Part shown: positions 50,149 through 59,548 of the stretch, piece by piece
Position numbering within the stretch: the stretch's first letter is position 1
Layout: each line of letters opens with the position of its first letter
Assembly: GCA_009746045.1 (NCBI GenBank)
Contig: RPFO01001857.1
Span: forward strand, 1-64,000
Origin: Mesostigma viride
Taxonomy: Eukaryota; Streptophyta; Mesostigmatophyceae; Mesostigmatales; Mesostigmataceae
Length of the DNA: 64,000 nucleotides
Direction: 5' to 3'
Notes under the pieces: model-generated
Told to the model about the DNA's origin: nothing
Database searches by the model: none
What the model saw: only the letters and a program-made list of their open reading frames with translations
Position numbers and translations under genes: made by a program

Positions 50149-50768
50149 CTACCATTTGACCAGTTTCGGGCGTTGGAACAGAACGACTTCGGTATCCTCG
50201 GAACGCGTCTGTTTGCTCCGTTTGGAGGGTGGTGGAGGGGGCGCGTCGAGGACGGGATCTGGTGGAGCGGGACGAACGGTGCGTTTGGTCGGAGGTTTGC
50301 GAGGAGTCTTCTTCTGTCGCGGCGGCGGCCGGACCTCTTCCTCCTCGTCCCAGTCGTCTTCGGACTCGGATTCCGTGTCCGATTCCAACGGGACGTCCGT
50401 GTCATCCTCCTCCGTTTCGGTCCCTGTAAGCTTCTTCGTTGCCGTCTGTGTCTACCCTTGACCTATCCTCTTCGTCGTCGTTGATGAAACTGCTGTCGTA
50501 CGACCCGTCTTCTTCGTCCTCCTCGTCCTCCTCGGAATCCTCCTCGCTGAGCTCGTCGTCGCGGATCCGGTCGCCCTCCGGGTCGTCGGACTCGTACTCG
50601 TCTTCTGCGAAATCGTCAAGGGGCCTCTCGTCCGGTTCGAAACGCTGGGGCGCTTTGATCGCGCGCCCGGACCTCGTGGTCGAGGCGGGGGCTACAGGAG
50701 GGGTCGAATCCTTCTTCGTGGAAGTAGAAGGAGCGGGGGGGGGGCGGGGTCTTCTTCTTGGGAGGCAT
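50149..50768 (-). CDS. Acidic/basic low-complexity nuclear-type protein, two frameshifts
   Basis: The ATG at 50,768 begins MPPKKKT; a shift at the poly-G/C run near 50,733-50,742 leads to TRSGRAIKAPQRFEP and then a very acidic stretch (EEDSEEDEEDEEDG). Near 50,420 the frame shifts again to ESDTESESEDDWDEEEE, a Lys/Pro-rich segment and the stop at 50,149. About 205 aa. Composition suggests binding to histones or basic core proteins. Antisense frames over it are by-products. Confidence 0.45.
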
Positions 50769-50827
50769 GACTTGCGATGGAGGAGGTTACATCCATCGAG
50801 GAGAACTTCGACCCTCCCTGAACGCGC

Positions 50828-50852
50828 TTTTTTTTCTGGTACGATACTATAC
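50828..50852 (+). promoter_or_regulatory. Late-type promoter (T-run plus CTATAC)
   Basis: An 8-T run (50,828-50,835), then 'ctggtacgata' and CTATAC ending 8 nt before the ATG at 50,860. The same arrangement precedes the paralogue at 52,129; reversed-composition versions (A-run) precede two capsid genes. Confidence 0.5.
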
Positions 50853-50859
50853 GTTTTCG

Positions 50860-52094
50860 ATGGCCGCCGCGATCGGCGTTCCCGTCCGCGACGTTCGGTT
50901 CCGCATACCCGTTCCACACGTCGGTCGCCACGCCGACCTCCGCTCTCCTCAGACCCAGGCGCGCATCAACGACCTCGCGACCAAGGTGTTCACAGCGTAC
51001 GAGATCCAAAAAATGAGGACGTACATCCCCGACCTTCAGTTCAAGGTCGAGGAGGCGCCGCTCATCCAGTTTAACATGTTGGACACGAACTCGAGTGACG
51101 ATGTGAAGGAGAAACTCGGTCGCTTCATCGCCGCCGTGTACATGTACGACATCCTGACAAACATGATGCGCGATTACAACGAACGCGTGAGGAACGTGAC
51201 GAGTTCCAATCTCCTCACTACGGATTCGACGAGGTCGGCAAGATCGCGACGGCGCTGCGAGGGTTCAAGGCGGTTTACACAAAAACGGATAACGTGTTTC
51301 TCCAACGCATTCCCGCCGACGTTCTCGAGAACGCGAAGGCGGGAGGCACGGTAATGGTCCCCAGCCCGGGACTTTCGCCCCTTCCGACGACGACGGTTAA
51401 GGTGGGTGACGATGAGTTAAAAGGTATTCAGGTAGATATCAAACTCCCCGCGGCGGGAGATCTTCCTAAATACAACTTGGCGAAGGACAAACCTGCCGAA
51501 GTGTCGGACGACTGTCAGCCGGCCAAGATGATTTACCATCTCGGTTCCGGAAACATCGACTACACCAATTTCGCGTCCATCCATCACGAGCGATTGAAGA
51601 AGCTGGTCCCGAAAACGGATTTCGATAACCCGTTGATCCCGTTCATTCGCCGAGACATCTTGGCGTTCAACAGGCTCCGAATCGCCATTCTGAACGCGAT
51701 TGACGCTTGGGCCATGACAGACACCGCGCTCAAGTCCATTCGGGCACCGGATGGCGGTATCGATATGCCCGACTATCTTAGGACGCTCATGGTCGCCGAC
51801 CAGAGAGTCAGCGGTCTGCCGCAGCCCAGCTGCGGGACCGGATTCGCGGGTGTTTTCTACGATGCCGATCCGGCGGATCCGAAGAAAAAGGCGAAGATCG
51901 TGGATCCGTATATCGTAGCCGCGGACGGCAGCTTGGTGGAAAATCCCAGAGCCAAGTACGGACCTTACTGTCAGCGCAAGCGGATGACGTCCGATCTTCT
52001 GAGCGGCATCACGACGGGTGGTCCGGGAAGAGTCGCCAATTTCCACACGGGGTCGGCCCGGCGCGTGAAGAAGACGACCAGGAGGAGGAGGTAG
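50860..52094 (+). CDS. Paralogue A of a tandem virion-protein-like pair, one frameshift
   Basis: Shares its whole length with the next gene: an N-terminal block (LRSPQTQARINDLATKVFTAYE), KMRTYIPDLQF, a central LIPFIRRDILAFNRLR block and a C-terminal block (VSGLPQPSCG, IVDPYIVAADGSLVENP, AKYGPYCQRKR). A shift near 51,230 (ctcacta|cgg) is needed. About 411 aa. The Cys and Gly/Pro spacing of the C-terminal block is strongly conserved between the copies. The tail is Arg/Lys-rich. Probably structural; family unknown. Confidence 0.6.
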
Positions 52095-52097
52095 GCG

Positions 52098-52122
52098 TTT
52101 TTTTTCTCGTTCAACACTATAC
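52098..52122 (+). promoter_or_regulatory. Late-type promoter (T-run plus CTATAC)
   Basis: An 8-T run (52,098-52,105), 'ctcgttcaaca' and CTATAC ending 6 nt before the ATG at 52,129. It matches the motif upstream of paralogue A in both elements and spacing. Confidence 0.5.
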
Positions 52123-52128
52123 TACCTC

Positions 52129-53526
52129 ATGTCCGGGAGCGCGTATCCTTTCTTCACCCATGTGGCCACTCCGACGGGGCGCTCTCCGCAAATGCAGGCG
52201 CGTGTCGAGGACCTGGCTTCGAAGATTTTCACGCCGTACCAACTTCAAAAACTGCGAACCTACATTCCAGATATCAAATTCACGGCCGAGGAAGCAAAAC
52301 TGTACGAACACAATATCATCGACACGGACGTGGATTTTAAGAAGAAGTTGCGCGAGTTCGTCGCGAGTGTGTATGTGTACGACATTCTAGCAAACGCGAT
52401 GCGGGACATTAACGAACGCGTCGCCAATGCGACGAGAGAGGGAGTTCTGGACACCAGTCGGAAGGATCTAGGAAAGATCGTGAATTCGCTGCGAGGTTTT
52501 GTGGCACTCGCGAAGGATAATATGGACTACAGCTTTAGGAGGGGTGGTTCGTGGGTAAAGCGGGGGTACACAGCGCCGTTAGTGGGAGAGGACAGAAATT
52601 ATGCAGTGTATTTGAATCGCATCCCACTCAACGTGCTCGAACAAATCAAAAAATTGCTTCCATCTTCCGCTTTTTTTTCAACCAAAGTTCCCGATGATAA
52701 AACGGGTTTGATAAGTGTCTTGGCACCAGGTCTCCAGGCACACGGGCAACCGCGTTATATCCAGGTGTTCGCGATCGGTGAAAGTTTCATTCCCTCATAC
52801 AATAAGAAGCTCGACGACATTAGCATTTCTGATGATTCTCAGATCAGCAAGCTCATCCCCCACCTATCCAAACCTGAAATAGACGCTTCTGCCTTTGCCA
52901 GGAAACACATCGATCGATTCGTTGATTTGGGGGTCGTGGCGTGGAAGGATGCGACAAAAAAAGATGCACTCTCTGATACAAGTAAGCCGTTTCTAAACCC
53001 GATCGCTCCCTTTATCAAGCGGGACCTCCTGGCGTTTAACCGCATGCGGTCGGCCATCCTCAACCAGATCGATTCCTGGTGGAGGAACCATGGCGCACTC
53101 GCCATGGTAGACGGAGGGGTGGCGGACGCGCCGTGGAAGTCGATGGCGCGTATGATGAATGCCGACTACCGCGTCAGCGGGCTCCCTCAGCCGTCCTGCC
53201 CGCCCGGGTACGGCAGCCTTTTCTTCAACAAAGACCCGTCGGATCCCAGCGCCAAGATCGTGGATCCGTACATCGTCGCGGCCGACGGCAGTCTCGTCGA
53301 GAACCCGAACGCCAAGTACGGCCCGTACTGCCAGCGCAACAAGAACGGGTCCGACATCCTTTCCGGCGTCACGAACGCCATGTCCAGCGCGGGCGCCTCG
53401 AATCTCCCCAACTTCCACGTCGCCAACGCGTACCGGAAGAAGAGGAGGAGCCACACCGCGAAGAGCAAGCGCAAGTCTCGCACGACTCGCACGTGCGGCC
53501 GGAACGCGTTCGTGGGCCTCTTGTAA
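52129..53526 (+). CDS. Paralogue B of the tandem pair, intact
   Basis: 465 aa, 54 residues longer than paralogue A because of an insertion of about 60 residues in the middle (around FRRGGSWVKRG and PGLQAHGQPRYIQV). N-terminal, IKRDLLAFNRMR and C-terminal VSGLPQPSC, IVDPYIVAADGSLVENP and KYGPYCQR blocks match. The tail is basic (KKRRSHTAKSKRKSR). Codon use in the middle third is less GC-rich than the ends. Likely a DNA-contacting or core structural protein; unassigned. Confidence 0.65.
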   Translation: MSGSAYPFFTHVATPTGRSPQMQARVEDLASKIFTPYQLQKLRTYIPDIKFTAEEAKLYEHNIIDTDVDFKKKLREFVASVYVYDILANAMRDINERVANATREGVLDTSRKDLGKIVNSLRGFVALAKDNMDYSFRRGGSWVKRGYTAPLVGEDRNYAVYLNRIPLNVLEQIKKLLPSSAFFSTKVPDDKTGLISVLAPGLQAHGQPRYIQVFAIGESFIPSYNKKLDDISISDDSQISKLIPHLSKPEIDASAFARKHIDRFVDLGVVAWKDATKKDALSDTSKPFLNPIAPFIKRDLLAFNRMRSAILNQIDSWWRNHGALAMVDGGVADAPWKSMARMMNADYRVSGLPQPSCPPGYGSLFFNKDPSDPSAKIVDPYIVAADGSLVENPNAKYGPYCQRNKNGSDILSGVTNAMSSAGASNLPNFHVANAYRKKRRSHTAKSKRKSRTTRTCGRNAFVGLL

Positions 53527-53543
53527 TTTTACTCTTCGGTGTC

Positions 53544-54122
53544 ATGTCGAAGGAAGGAGACACGTGTCCTCGCCACATCGCCTTCGCGAACGAGTTGGCC
53601 GAGCGCAGGCGCGCCGCGGACGCGTATTGGAACGAAATCAAAAACCGACAGAGTCTCCGGCACGCCGGGAGGATGATTTACGACGCCCGCGGACACCCGC
53701 GCGTGTGCTACGTCAAGGGCGTCAGCCGTCGTCCGACGCTGGCTCCCGACGAGGTCGAATGCGTCCGTCGGTTCGACGAAATCGGAGAAGCCGCCTTGCG
53801 AGGCCAGAAGGTATGGCGAGACTGCGCCGAAGAAGAGCCGCGGACCGGGTGGGTGCTGTGTTTTCGTTGCAAGAAACCGATGCCCGCCGGGAAAGTAGAG
53901 GAATGCGTCCCCATCTCATCCACGCGTCTTTACATGTTTTTCCACTCCGCGTGCTATAACCGCTTTTTGTCGTCGAATTCGGACGAGGGCGTCCCGCGAG
54001 CCCCGCCGTCCACGGCGGGCGAGACCGGCGACGACTCGGACCACGTATCCCCTCCCAGTCCCTGTTTCTCCCCCAAACGCATGTGGGATTTGGACGCCCC
54101 CGATTTCTGCAGTTACGACTGA
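53544..54122 (+). CDS. Protein with a CxxC...HxxC zinc-binding patch
   Basis: 192 aa from the ATG at 53,544. Residues 108-150 contain CFRCKKPM and HSACYNRF, a C-x2-C...H-x2-C arrangement like half LIM or PARP-type fingers. The N-terminal 100 residues are helical and Arg-rich; the C-terminus is Ser/Pro-rich. A longer in-frame extension upstream lies within the paralogue B gene and is not used. A nucleic-acid or protein-binding role is plausible. Confidence 0.5.
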   Translation: MSKEGDTCPRHIAFANELAERRRAADAYWNEIKNRQSLRHAGRMIYDARGHPRVCYVKGVSRRPTLAPDEVECVRRFDEIGEAALRGQKVWRDCAEEEPRTGWVLCFRCKKPMPAGKVEECVPISSTRLYMFFHSACYNRFLSSNSDEGVPRAPPSTAGETGDDSDHVSPPSPCFSPKRMWDLDAPDFCSYD

Positions 54123-54174
54123 CAGACGCGTTCACGGGGCGTGAACTTTTAGGGAGATATACCGTAATACGGAC

Positions 54175-54576
54175 ATGTCGCTCACTCAGATGGCCAGGAA
54201 CATGCGTTCGGGAGGCGGGATCGACGCGCCGACGCCGAGTTTCGCAAGGTCGGCTCCCGTCGCGATCGAGCCCGACTTCCCGATGGAGTATTCCGACCCC
54301 ATGCCGCCGCCCGCACCCCCTCCGATGGTCGAAGCGTCCCATCTCGTCGGGTCGACGGTCGTCGAGGGGCGGAAGTCGGCGTATTCCATCGTCGCCGCGT
54401 TGGCGGGCGTGTCCGTGACGATCGGCGTGCTGAAGTTCGCGCCGGCCCGGTTTCCTCGCTGGTTCGAGAACCGCAACACCGGGAAGGTGGACAAGGTGCG
54501 GGTGAACGTGGCCGGGCTTCTGTCCGGGATCGTGACGTACGGCCTCGTCCTCATGGCCATCAACTTTCGAAAGTGA
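54175..54576 (+). CDS. Small membrane protein, 133 aa
   Basis: atatac lies 13-18 nt before the ATG. Two hydrophobic segments at about residues 64-82 (YSIVAALAGVSVTIGVLKF) and 108-128 (VAGLLSGIVTYGLVLMAI). The N-terminus is Pro/Met-rich. It is probably an inner-membrane virion protein. No family is recognised. Confidence 0.55.
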   Translation: MSLTQMARNMRSGGGIDAPTPSFARSAPVAIEPDFPMEYSDPMPPPAPPPMVEASHLVGSTVVEGRKSAYSIVAALAGVSVTIGVLKFAPARFPRWFENRNTGKVDKVRVNVAGLLSGIVTYGLVLMAINFRK

Positions 54577-54626
54577 CGCGTTTGCGACACGAGGAATATT
54601 ATTTTGCAATAAAAAACGACGACGAG

Positions 54627-54890
54627 ATGCAAGAAAACGACTACCAAATGCAGAGGTTTCAACTCATCCAGAGCATCGCGCAATGTAGGGACAAGGCTAG
54701 AGAGTTGAGGGCGAAGATGGGCTTGCCCGACGTCCGGCACCCCGTCTTGCCCTCCAATGACGAGACGGATCCCGTCCGTCGGATGACGAGGGCGATCGAG
54801 ATGCTCGAAGACCGGCTGTACGACGCCCGCAACGAGGTGTCGACGCTGCAACGGAGGTACCGAGTGTTCGTTCACTCGCAGGCGCAATAA
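54627..54890 (+). CDS. Short coiled-coil protein, 87 aa
   Basis: ATG at 54,627, upstream in-frame residues are less likely because an AATAAA signal and the previous stop lie there. The region is helical with heptad-like spacing of Leu/Ile/Met (LIQSIAQCRDKARELRAKMG and MLEDRLYDARNEVSTLQRRY). A small scaffold protein is possible. Confidence 0.45.
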   Translation: MQENDYQMQRFQLIQSIAQCRDKARELRAKMGLPDVRHPVLPSNDETDPVRRMTRAIEMLEDRLYDARNEVSTLQRRYRVFVHSQAQ

Positions 54891-54909
54891 ATGTGAGCGG
54901 AACGGTACA

Positions 54910-55697
54910 ATGGAAGGTGATTCCGAGCCCGTCGTCAACATCAATGTTCTCGTGGACAGCAAGAAGGAGTACGTCGACCAACTGGAGCGCGGGATGACGG
55001 ACCCCGTGTTCCAGGTCCTGAAGAGGATGGTGATGGACGCCATCAACGTGTCCCGCGAGGCCGGCATGGACCCCATCTCCGCGTTCGTGCAGCTCGTCGA
55101 GGAGATCCCGGAGTGGACCCCCGAGATCGTCGAGGAGGAAACCGAGCAGATCATGGAGAAGATCCCGTACTTGCGGGACTTGTTGAAGGCCTACTTCGTT
55201 TGCACGAGCATGATCATGGGGTCCATCCGCATGTCCAAAGACCCGAACCAGACGATGCGCGTGCGGGTCCCCACTCCCTCGCGATTCGTGCACATGGTCA
55301 TGAAGAATCTGGGGTCGGACATCGTGGACGACGTGGAACACTTCCTGACCGAGGTCGACGGGGGAACTACAAACTGCATCGTCGTAACGCCTTCGAGGCG
55401 ATCCGGGAAGCGGTCAAGAACACCGTGCACGTGCTCATGCCCATCGACGACATCCTCAAGGAGTACATGGGCGAGCTCTTGAACAAGGACACGTTCAAGG
55501 GCGGCGAGGAGGAGGCGCCCGACCCCGATCTCATCCAAGGGCCCGAGGACCCCGCGGCGGCGGCGACATTGGCGGAGGGCGGGGATTCGAATATCCGACA
55601 GGTGCAAGTGGCGAGACAGGCGCTCGTCCGCAAGCCCTCGGCCGTACCGCAGGACGAGGATATCGGAGGGGTCACGGTCGAGGACGACGGATTCTAA
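54910..55697 (+). CDS. Conserved-looking helical virion protein, one frameshift
   Basis: N-terminal acidic segment then a long helical domain (VFQVLKRMVMDAI, AFVQLVEEIPEWTPEI, YLRDLLKAYF). The frame shifts at the GGGGG run near 55,365 to continue through IREAVKNTVHVLMPIDDI to an acidic C-terminus (VTVEDDGF). About 262 aa. The EDDGF end echoes that of 47,160-47,543. Its place beside the JAMM and ATPase genes suggests an assembly role. Confidence 0.5.
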
Positions 55698-55717
55698 TAT
55701 GTCCGGCGTATTTATAG

Positions 55718-56382
55718 ATGTCGCGCCCCGCCGATCTGTTGCCTGTCCAAACGCTCGCTTCGGGTGCGAAGGTGATATCGGGGAGGAACGCGACTCGATA
55801 TCCCGTATCCCCCGAGGCGGTTTCGTTCATCCGCTCGACGCTCGATAGCGGGAAGGAGATAGGGGGCACGTTCGTCCCCGACGGTTTCGGCACTTTGCAG
55901 CGGTTCAAGACGACGGCGTTCGGCCACACGAACGACGTGCAGATCCCTCACGGGACGTTCGAATGGCACACCCATCCTCAGCGTTGCGGGATGACCGACT
56001 GTTCGCTGTCGAGTCCGAGCGACACGGACGTGGGGATCATATTGGACGACGCGGGCAGCGAGAACATCTCCCACATGGTGTTCAACCACTCGGGCGTGTT
56101 CGTGATGACCCTGACGCCCTCGCTCGTGCGGACCATTTCGACGCGCGGGAAGCGGGTCACGACCGAGATCCGCGGCGCGTTCACGAAATTGCAGGACGAG
56201 TTCGCGAAGAGGTTCCGCAAGACACGGACCGAACAGGACAAGGACGAGGCGGAGAGGTGGCACCAGCGCGAATGGTTGAAATGTGCAAGAGCCGGGGGAT
56301 CCACGTACTATTCTTCCCGTACACGCAGACCCCGTACGTCCCCGTGGGCGCGGGCGCGGGCGCGGGCGCGGCTCGTCCGTGA
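55718..56382 (+). CDS. JAMM/MPN metalloprotease-like protein, one frameshift
   Basis: Residues 84-104 hold HTHP (H84, H86) and, after a longer than usual loop, S-D-T-D (S101, D104); with Glu47 this is the JAMM zinc-site pattern E...HxHP...SxxD. JAMM enzymes remove ubiquitin or ubiquitin-like tails. A shift near 56,278 (ggttgaaa) joins to a C-terminal strand (IHVLFFPYT) and a Gly/Ala-rich end at 56,382. It sits immediately before the packaging ATPase (30 bp), and could process ubiquitin conjugates or a polyprotein during assembly. Confidence 0.6.
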
Positions 56383-56411
56383 CCGTCGCTCGAATGTCGT
56401 GATATGAATCA

Positions 56412-57215
56412 ATGGACCTTCAATTGAAAAAATTCGATCCCTCCAAGATCGGAGACGACAAGGTCGTGTGCATCGTGTCCAAGCGCGGCGGCGGCAAGAC
56501 GACGCTCGCCACGGACATCATGTACCACAAGCGCAACATCCCGTCGGGCATCGTGATGTCCGGAACCGAGGGGTCGAACCGTCATTGGCAGCAGTACGTC
56601 CCCAGCCTGTTCGTGTACGAATCCTTCAACAAGCCCGCGTTGCGAGCGCTGTTGAAGAACCAGAAGCGGCTGTGCAAGGCGGGAAAGGGGCGGAACTGTT
56701 TCGTCGTGCTGGACGACTGCGTGTACGACCGGACCGTGATGAGGGATCCGTGCATCCGCGAGATCGCGCTCAACGGGAGACACATGAAGATCTTCCTCCT
56801 GTTCATCAGCCAGTACAGCATGGACGTCACTCCGGACATCCGCAGCAACATCGACTACGTGTTCGCGCTGCGGGAAAACATCATCATGAATCGGGAGCGA
56901 TTGTATCGCAACTACTTTGGCGTCATCCCTACCTTCGAGGCGTTTTGCGAGATCCTCGACCAATGCACTCAGAACTACGAGTGCCTGGTCGTGGATCACA
57001 CGAGCGAATCGAATCGTATCGAGGACGTGATCTTTTGGTACAAGGCGACGCCGCGCGAGAAGTTCGCGATCGGCAGTCCCGGTTTTTGGAATTACAGTCG
57101 TTTGAATTATAATCAGGATTACAAAAGCGACTCGGACGGAGACGAGTGCGGGTCCATGAAGGTCGTCAACACGCGGGTGCGCAAACTCAACGCCGAACGG
57201 AAAGACGAGTACTGA
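56412..57215 (+). CDS. A32-type DNA packaging ATPase (FtsK-HerA superfamily)
   Basis: Intact 267-aa frame, in the usual size range of viral A32 ATPases. Walker A is SKRGGGKTT (G26-T30); Walker B is FVVLDD (D101-D102). A sensor-like region (LLFISQYSMDVTPDIRSNIDY) also matches the family. These ATPases pump the viral genome into capsids. Together with three capsid genes next door, it marks this as an NCLDV genome. Unlike its neighbours it needs no frameshift. The JAMM gene ends 30 bp upstream. Confidence 0.9.
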   Translation: MDLQLKKFDPSKIGDDKVVCIVSKRGGGKTTLATDIMYHKRNIPSGIVMSGTEGSNRHWQQYVPSLFVYESFNKPALRALLKNQKRLCKAGKGRNCFVVLDDCVYDRTVMRDPCIREIALNGRHMKIFLLFISQYSMDVTPDIRSNIDYVFALRENIIMNRERLYRNYFGVIPTFEAFCEILDQCTQNYECLVVDHTSESNRIEDVIFWYKATPREKFAIGSPGFWNYSRLNYNQDYKSDSDGDECGSMKVVNTRVRKLNAERKDEY

Positions 57216-57450
57216 CCGGAACCGGGGGCGCCGCCGGGCCGGGCCGGACAGCAGCGGGCGTCATGATGTACACGGGCTGCTCGATGCGTGTGAGCACGTG
57301 CGCGGGAGGAACGGCCACGCCGCCCACCGAGGAGGGAGGCGGAGGAGGGGGCAGTCGAGGCGCGTCCGTGATCTTCGGCTTGCGGAGGACCAGCGTGCTG
57401 GACGCGCGATGTCTCGTCTTCCTCTTGATCGGCCTCGTCCGAGGGGGCAT
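57187..57450 (-). CDS. Small basic, Pro-rich protein
   Basis: 87 aa from the ATG at 57,450 (MPPRTRPIKRKTRHRASS), overlapping the ATPase gene tail by 29 bp. The Arg/Lys N-terminus looks like a nuclear localisation or DNA-binding segment; a PPPPPP stretch follows. An upstream in-frame ATG at 57,498 is less likely, since that segment is not basic and a T-rich leader lies there. Unassigned. Confidence 0.45.
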   Translation of the reverse strand: MPPRTRPIKRKTRHRASSTLVLRKPKITDAPRLPPPPPPSSVGGVAVPPAHVLTRIEQPVYIMTPAAVRPGPAAPPVPVSTRLSVRR

Positions 57451-57538
57451 CCTTACGGATCTACACAGAAAAAGTATGTTTCCTTCGAGCCAATACACGT
57501 CCCATGGACGTGAGCGGGTTGGTCCGGGACGGGACGGG

Positions 57539-57744
57539 AGTTACGTTAAATAGTGCCGGAACCTTTTGCCGCCTGAGGCAAATCGGTCCGTAACACTATT
57601 TTGCCCGGAATAACCACTTCCGAGCACCCAAGTTAATTCGGCCGAATTAACTTGGGTGCTCGGAAGTGGTTATTCCGGGCAAAATAGTGTTCCGGCCCGA
57701 TTTGCCTCAGGCGGCAAAAGGTTCCGGCACTATTTAACGTAACT
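57539..57744. repeat. 206-bp near-perfect palindrome, copy 1
   Basis: The element starts agttacgttaaatag and reads nearly the same on the other strand to its end at ctatttaacgtaact, folding into one hairpin of about 100 bp per arm centred near 57,641. The two arms differ at two bases near 57,690-57,700. Copy 2 (57,878-58,083) is the same sequence without these differences. A MITE-like or hairpin-type mobile element is likely. Confidence 0.75.
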
Positions 57745-57877
57745 AAAACCTGTTGCACCTTGGAGGTCAGGGGTTCGAATCCTCACTGAGGCAGTTCCGG
57801 CGCATTTAGTGGTGCGTGCTCATCGGCCTAGGCGGATGTCTCGGGCTCTTCGTCCCCCCTCCACGAGGCCAGGTTTT
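57745..57877. other. tRNA-like 3' fragment between the palindromes
   Basis: 133 bp flanked by its own 8-bp inverted repeat (aaaacctg/caggtttt). It contains ggttcgaatcc, an exact match to the Pol III B box/T-loop consensus, followed by a 3' acceptor-like strand ctgaggca. A complementary gcctcag occurs in the neighbouring palindrome arm, but no D-arm or proper anticodon arm can be folded. It is a tRNA remnant, a tRNA-derived (SINE-like) unit or a mimic. Confidence 0.4.
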
Positions 57878-58083
57878 AGTTACGTTAAATAGTGCCGGAA
57901 CCTTTTGCCGCCTGAGGCAAATCGGTCCGTAACACTATTTTGCCCGGAATAACCACTTCCGAGCACCCAAGTTAATTCGGCCGAATTAACTTGGGTGCTC
58001 GGAAGTGGTTATTCCGGGCAAAATAGTGTTACGGACCGATTTGCCTCAGGCGGCAAAAGGTTCCGGCACTATTTAACGTAACT
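57878..58083. repeat. 206-bp perfect palindrome, copy 2
   Basis: Same element as 57,539-57,744; here the arms match throughout. Its right end lies 15 bp from the stop codon of the first capsid gene (58,098). The pair forms an 'element-spacer-element' unit of 545 bp between the ATPase cluster and the capsid genes. Confidence 0.75.
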
Positions 58084-58097
58084 ACGGGACGAGACGT

Positions 58098-59481
58098 TTA
58101 CGACGCGAAACGCTTGCCGCCCATACCGGACGCGATCGCCATCACGTTGAAGGAGCGCGCGTAGATCTCGATGACGCCCTTCGGGATGCGGGCCGTCGTG
58201 CTGTTCTTCTGGAGACCCAGCAGAACCAGCTTGACGGTGTCGAGCCGGCTGAAATTCAGCGAGCCGGTGGGCTTCCAGTTCTCGGGCTCCAGGGAGAACG
58301 GGATGACGTACACGTGGCCCATCTTCGGCAGGCGCGTGTGGGTCTGCAGAGGCAGGATGAAGCTGAAGTAGATCGGGTCGCGGCCCTCGCCGAACATCTG
58401 CTGCGAGTTGAGAGTCAGGTTGGCCTTCTCGAACAGGTGGCCGTCCCCGAACTTGCTATTCTTATTCTTGAAATTCCAATACGCCGCCGTCGGGTCGGGA
58501 GACGTCTCCGGATCCGACAGACGGTTATCGGCTTTGTAATAGAAAATGAGTTCCTTCACGGGATGACTGAACGACAGGGCGATGGTCTCGAGGCCGGACC
58601 CCTCGGTCACGTAATGAGAGTAGTGCTGGGTCTCGGTGATCAGGTACTGGTGCCGCTCCTCCGAACTGCTTGCGCTCGAAATCGTCCAGGTATACGAACC
58701 GACACACGAGCCGCAACTTGGCGATGTCGTCCATAGACTCCATCATCGCGTTGCGGTAACCGGCCACGCCCGAGAGTGTGGCCCACGTCTGCGGGTCGCG
58801 GCTCAAGGTGGTGCCGGGGTACTTGTTCCCGCCCGCCATCTGCGTGAAGATCGCGTCCTTGCTGTTGAGCGTCACGACGACCTTGGCGTCGTGGTACTGC
58901 AGCGCGATCATGGGGAGAGCCATGCCGTCCTCGAGGCAGAACGAGAACTGCAAGGGGACGTAGATGTAACTCTTCCTTCCGCCGGTCTGTCCGCCGTTCT
59001 CGACGCGGACCGACCCGCCGTGCCGCGCGGGAGTGTTCTCCACGTAGGACGTCGACGGGTCGCGGGACAGCTGGTCGTAGACGTGCATGAACTCGCCGGT
59101 CATCTCCTCGATGACGGTTCCTCCGATCTTGAACTCGACCTTTTTGATGAGGATGCGCGCGATATCGTCATAGAACGGGTCGAAAATCTTCCACCACGCC
59201 GATCCGAAAGGAGGAGAAGGATTGTTGTTCCACTCCCTGATGGGCGGAAGTTCGAGATACAGGAACATCTTCGAGACGAGATCGCCGCTCTTCGGGATCT
59301 GGAACGTCACCTCCCTGCCGAACCCCTGGTTCCCGGCGACGGACACGACCTCCGTGTCCTCGAACGAGAAGTTGGTGTGGCGGGGGTAGATCGACTTGAA
59401 GAAGGTCTTGACGGGCGAGACGGTGAGCGAGGCGTCCTGCGGACCCTTGGCGCGGAGGACGAGGACCGGACAGCCAGACAT
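58098..59481 (-). CDS. Major capsid protein 1, one frameshift
   Basis: About 460 aa, the usual size for double-jelly-roll NCLDV capsid proteins. N-terminus with TFFKSIYPRHTNFSFED (the FFK...RHTNF signature), PKSGDLVSKMFLYLELP, then ALPMIALQYHDAKVVVTL and YLDDFERKQF, ending in GMGGKRFAS. The frame breaks near 58,665, where a one-base shift restores the ITETQ segment. The promoter (59,486-59,509) has the A-run plus TATAC form. Capsomer subunit; trimers form the icosahedral shell. Immediately follows capsid gene 2 in the same direction. Confidence 0.85.
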
Positions 59482-59485
59482 TGTC

Positions 59486-59509
59486 GTATACTACCCGGAA
59501 AGATTTTTT
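59486..59509 (-). promoter_or_regulatory. Late-type promoter of capsid gene 1
   Basis: On the coding strand: six A, then TCTTTCCGGGTA and GTATAC ending 4 nt before the ATG at 59,481. It resembles the promoter of capsid gene 2 and of the tandem pair at 50.8-52.1 kb. Confidence 0.5.
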
Positions 59510-59548
59510 CTTGGCGAAAAACCCTTTGCCGCGATCGCGCGACAAGGC

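Noticed and set aside
49268-50155. Minus-strand frames antisense to the 48.7-50.1 kb gene
   Set aside because: Arg/Val/His-rich compositional shadows of a GC-rich plus-strand coding region.
57690-57795. Complete tRNA gene with an intron
   Set aside because: A T-loop and acceptor-like pair exist, but no D-arm or anticodon arm can be folded.
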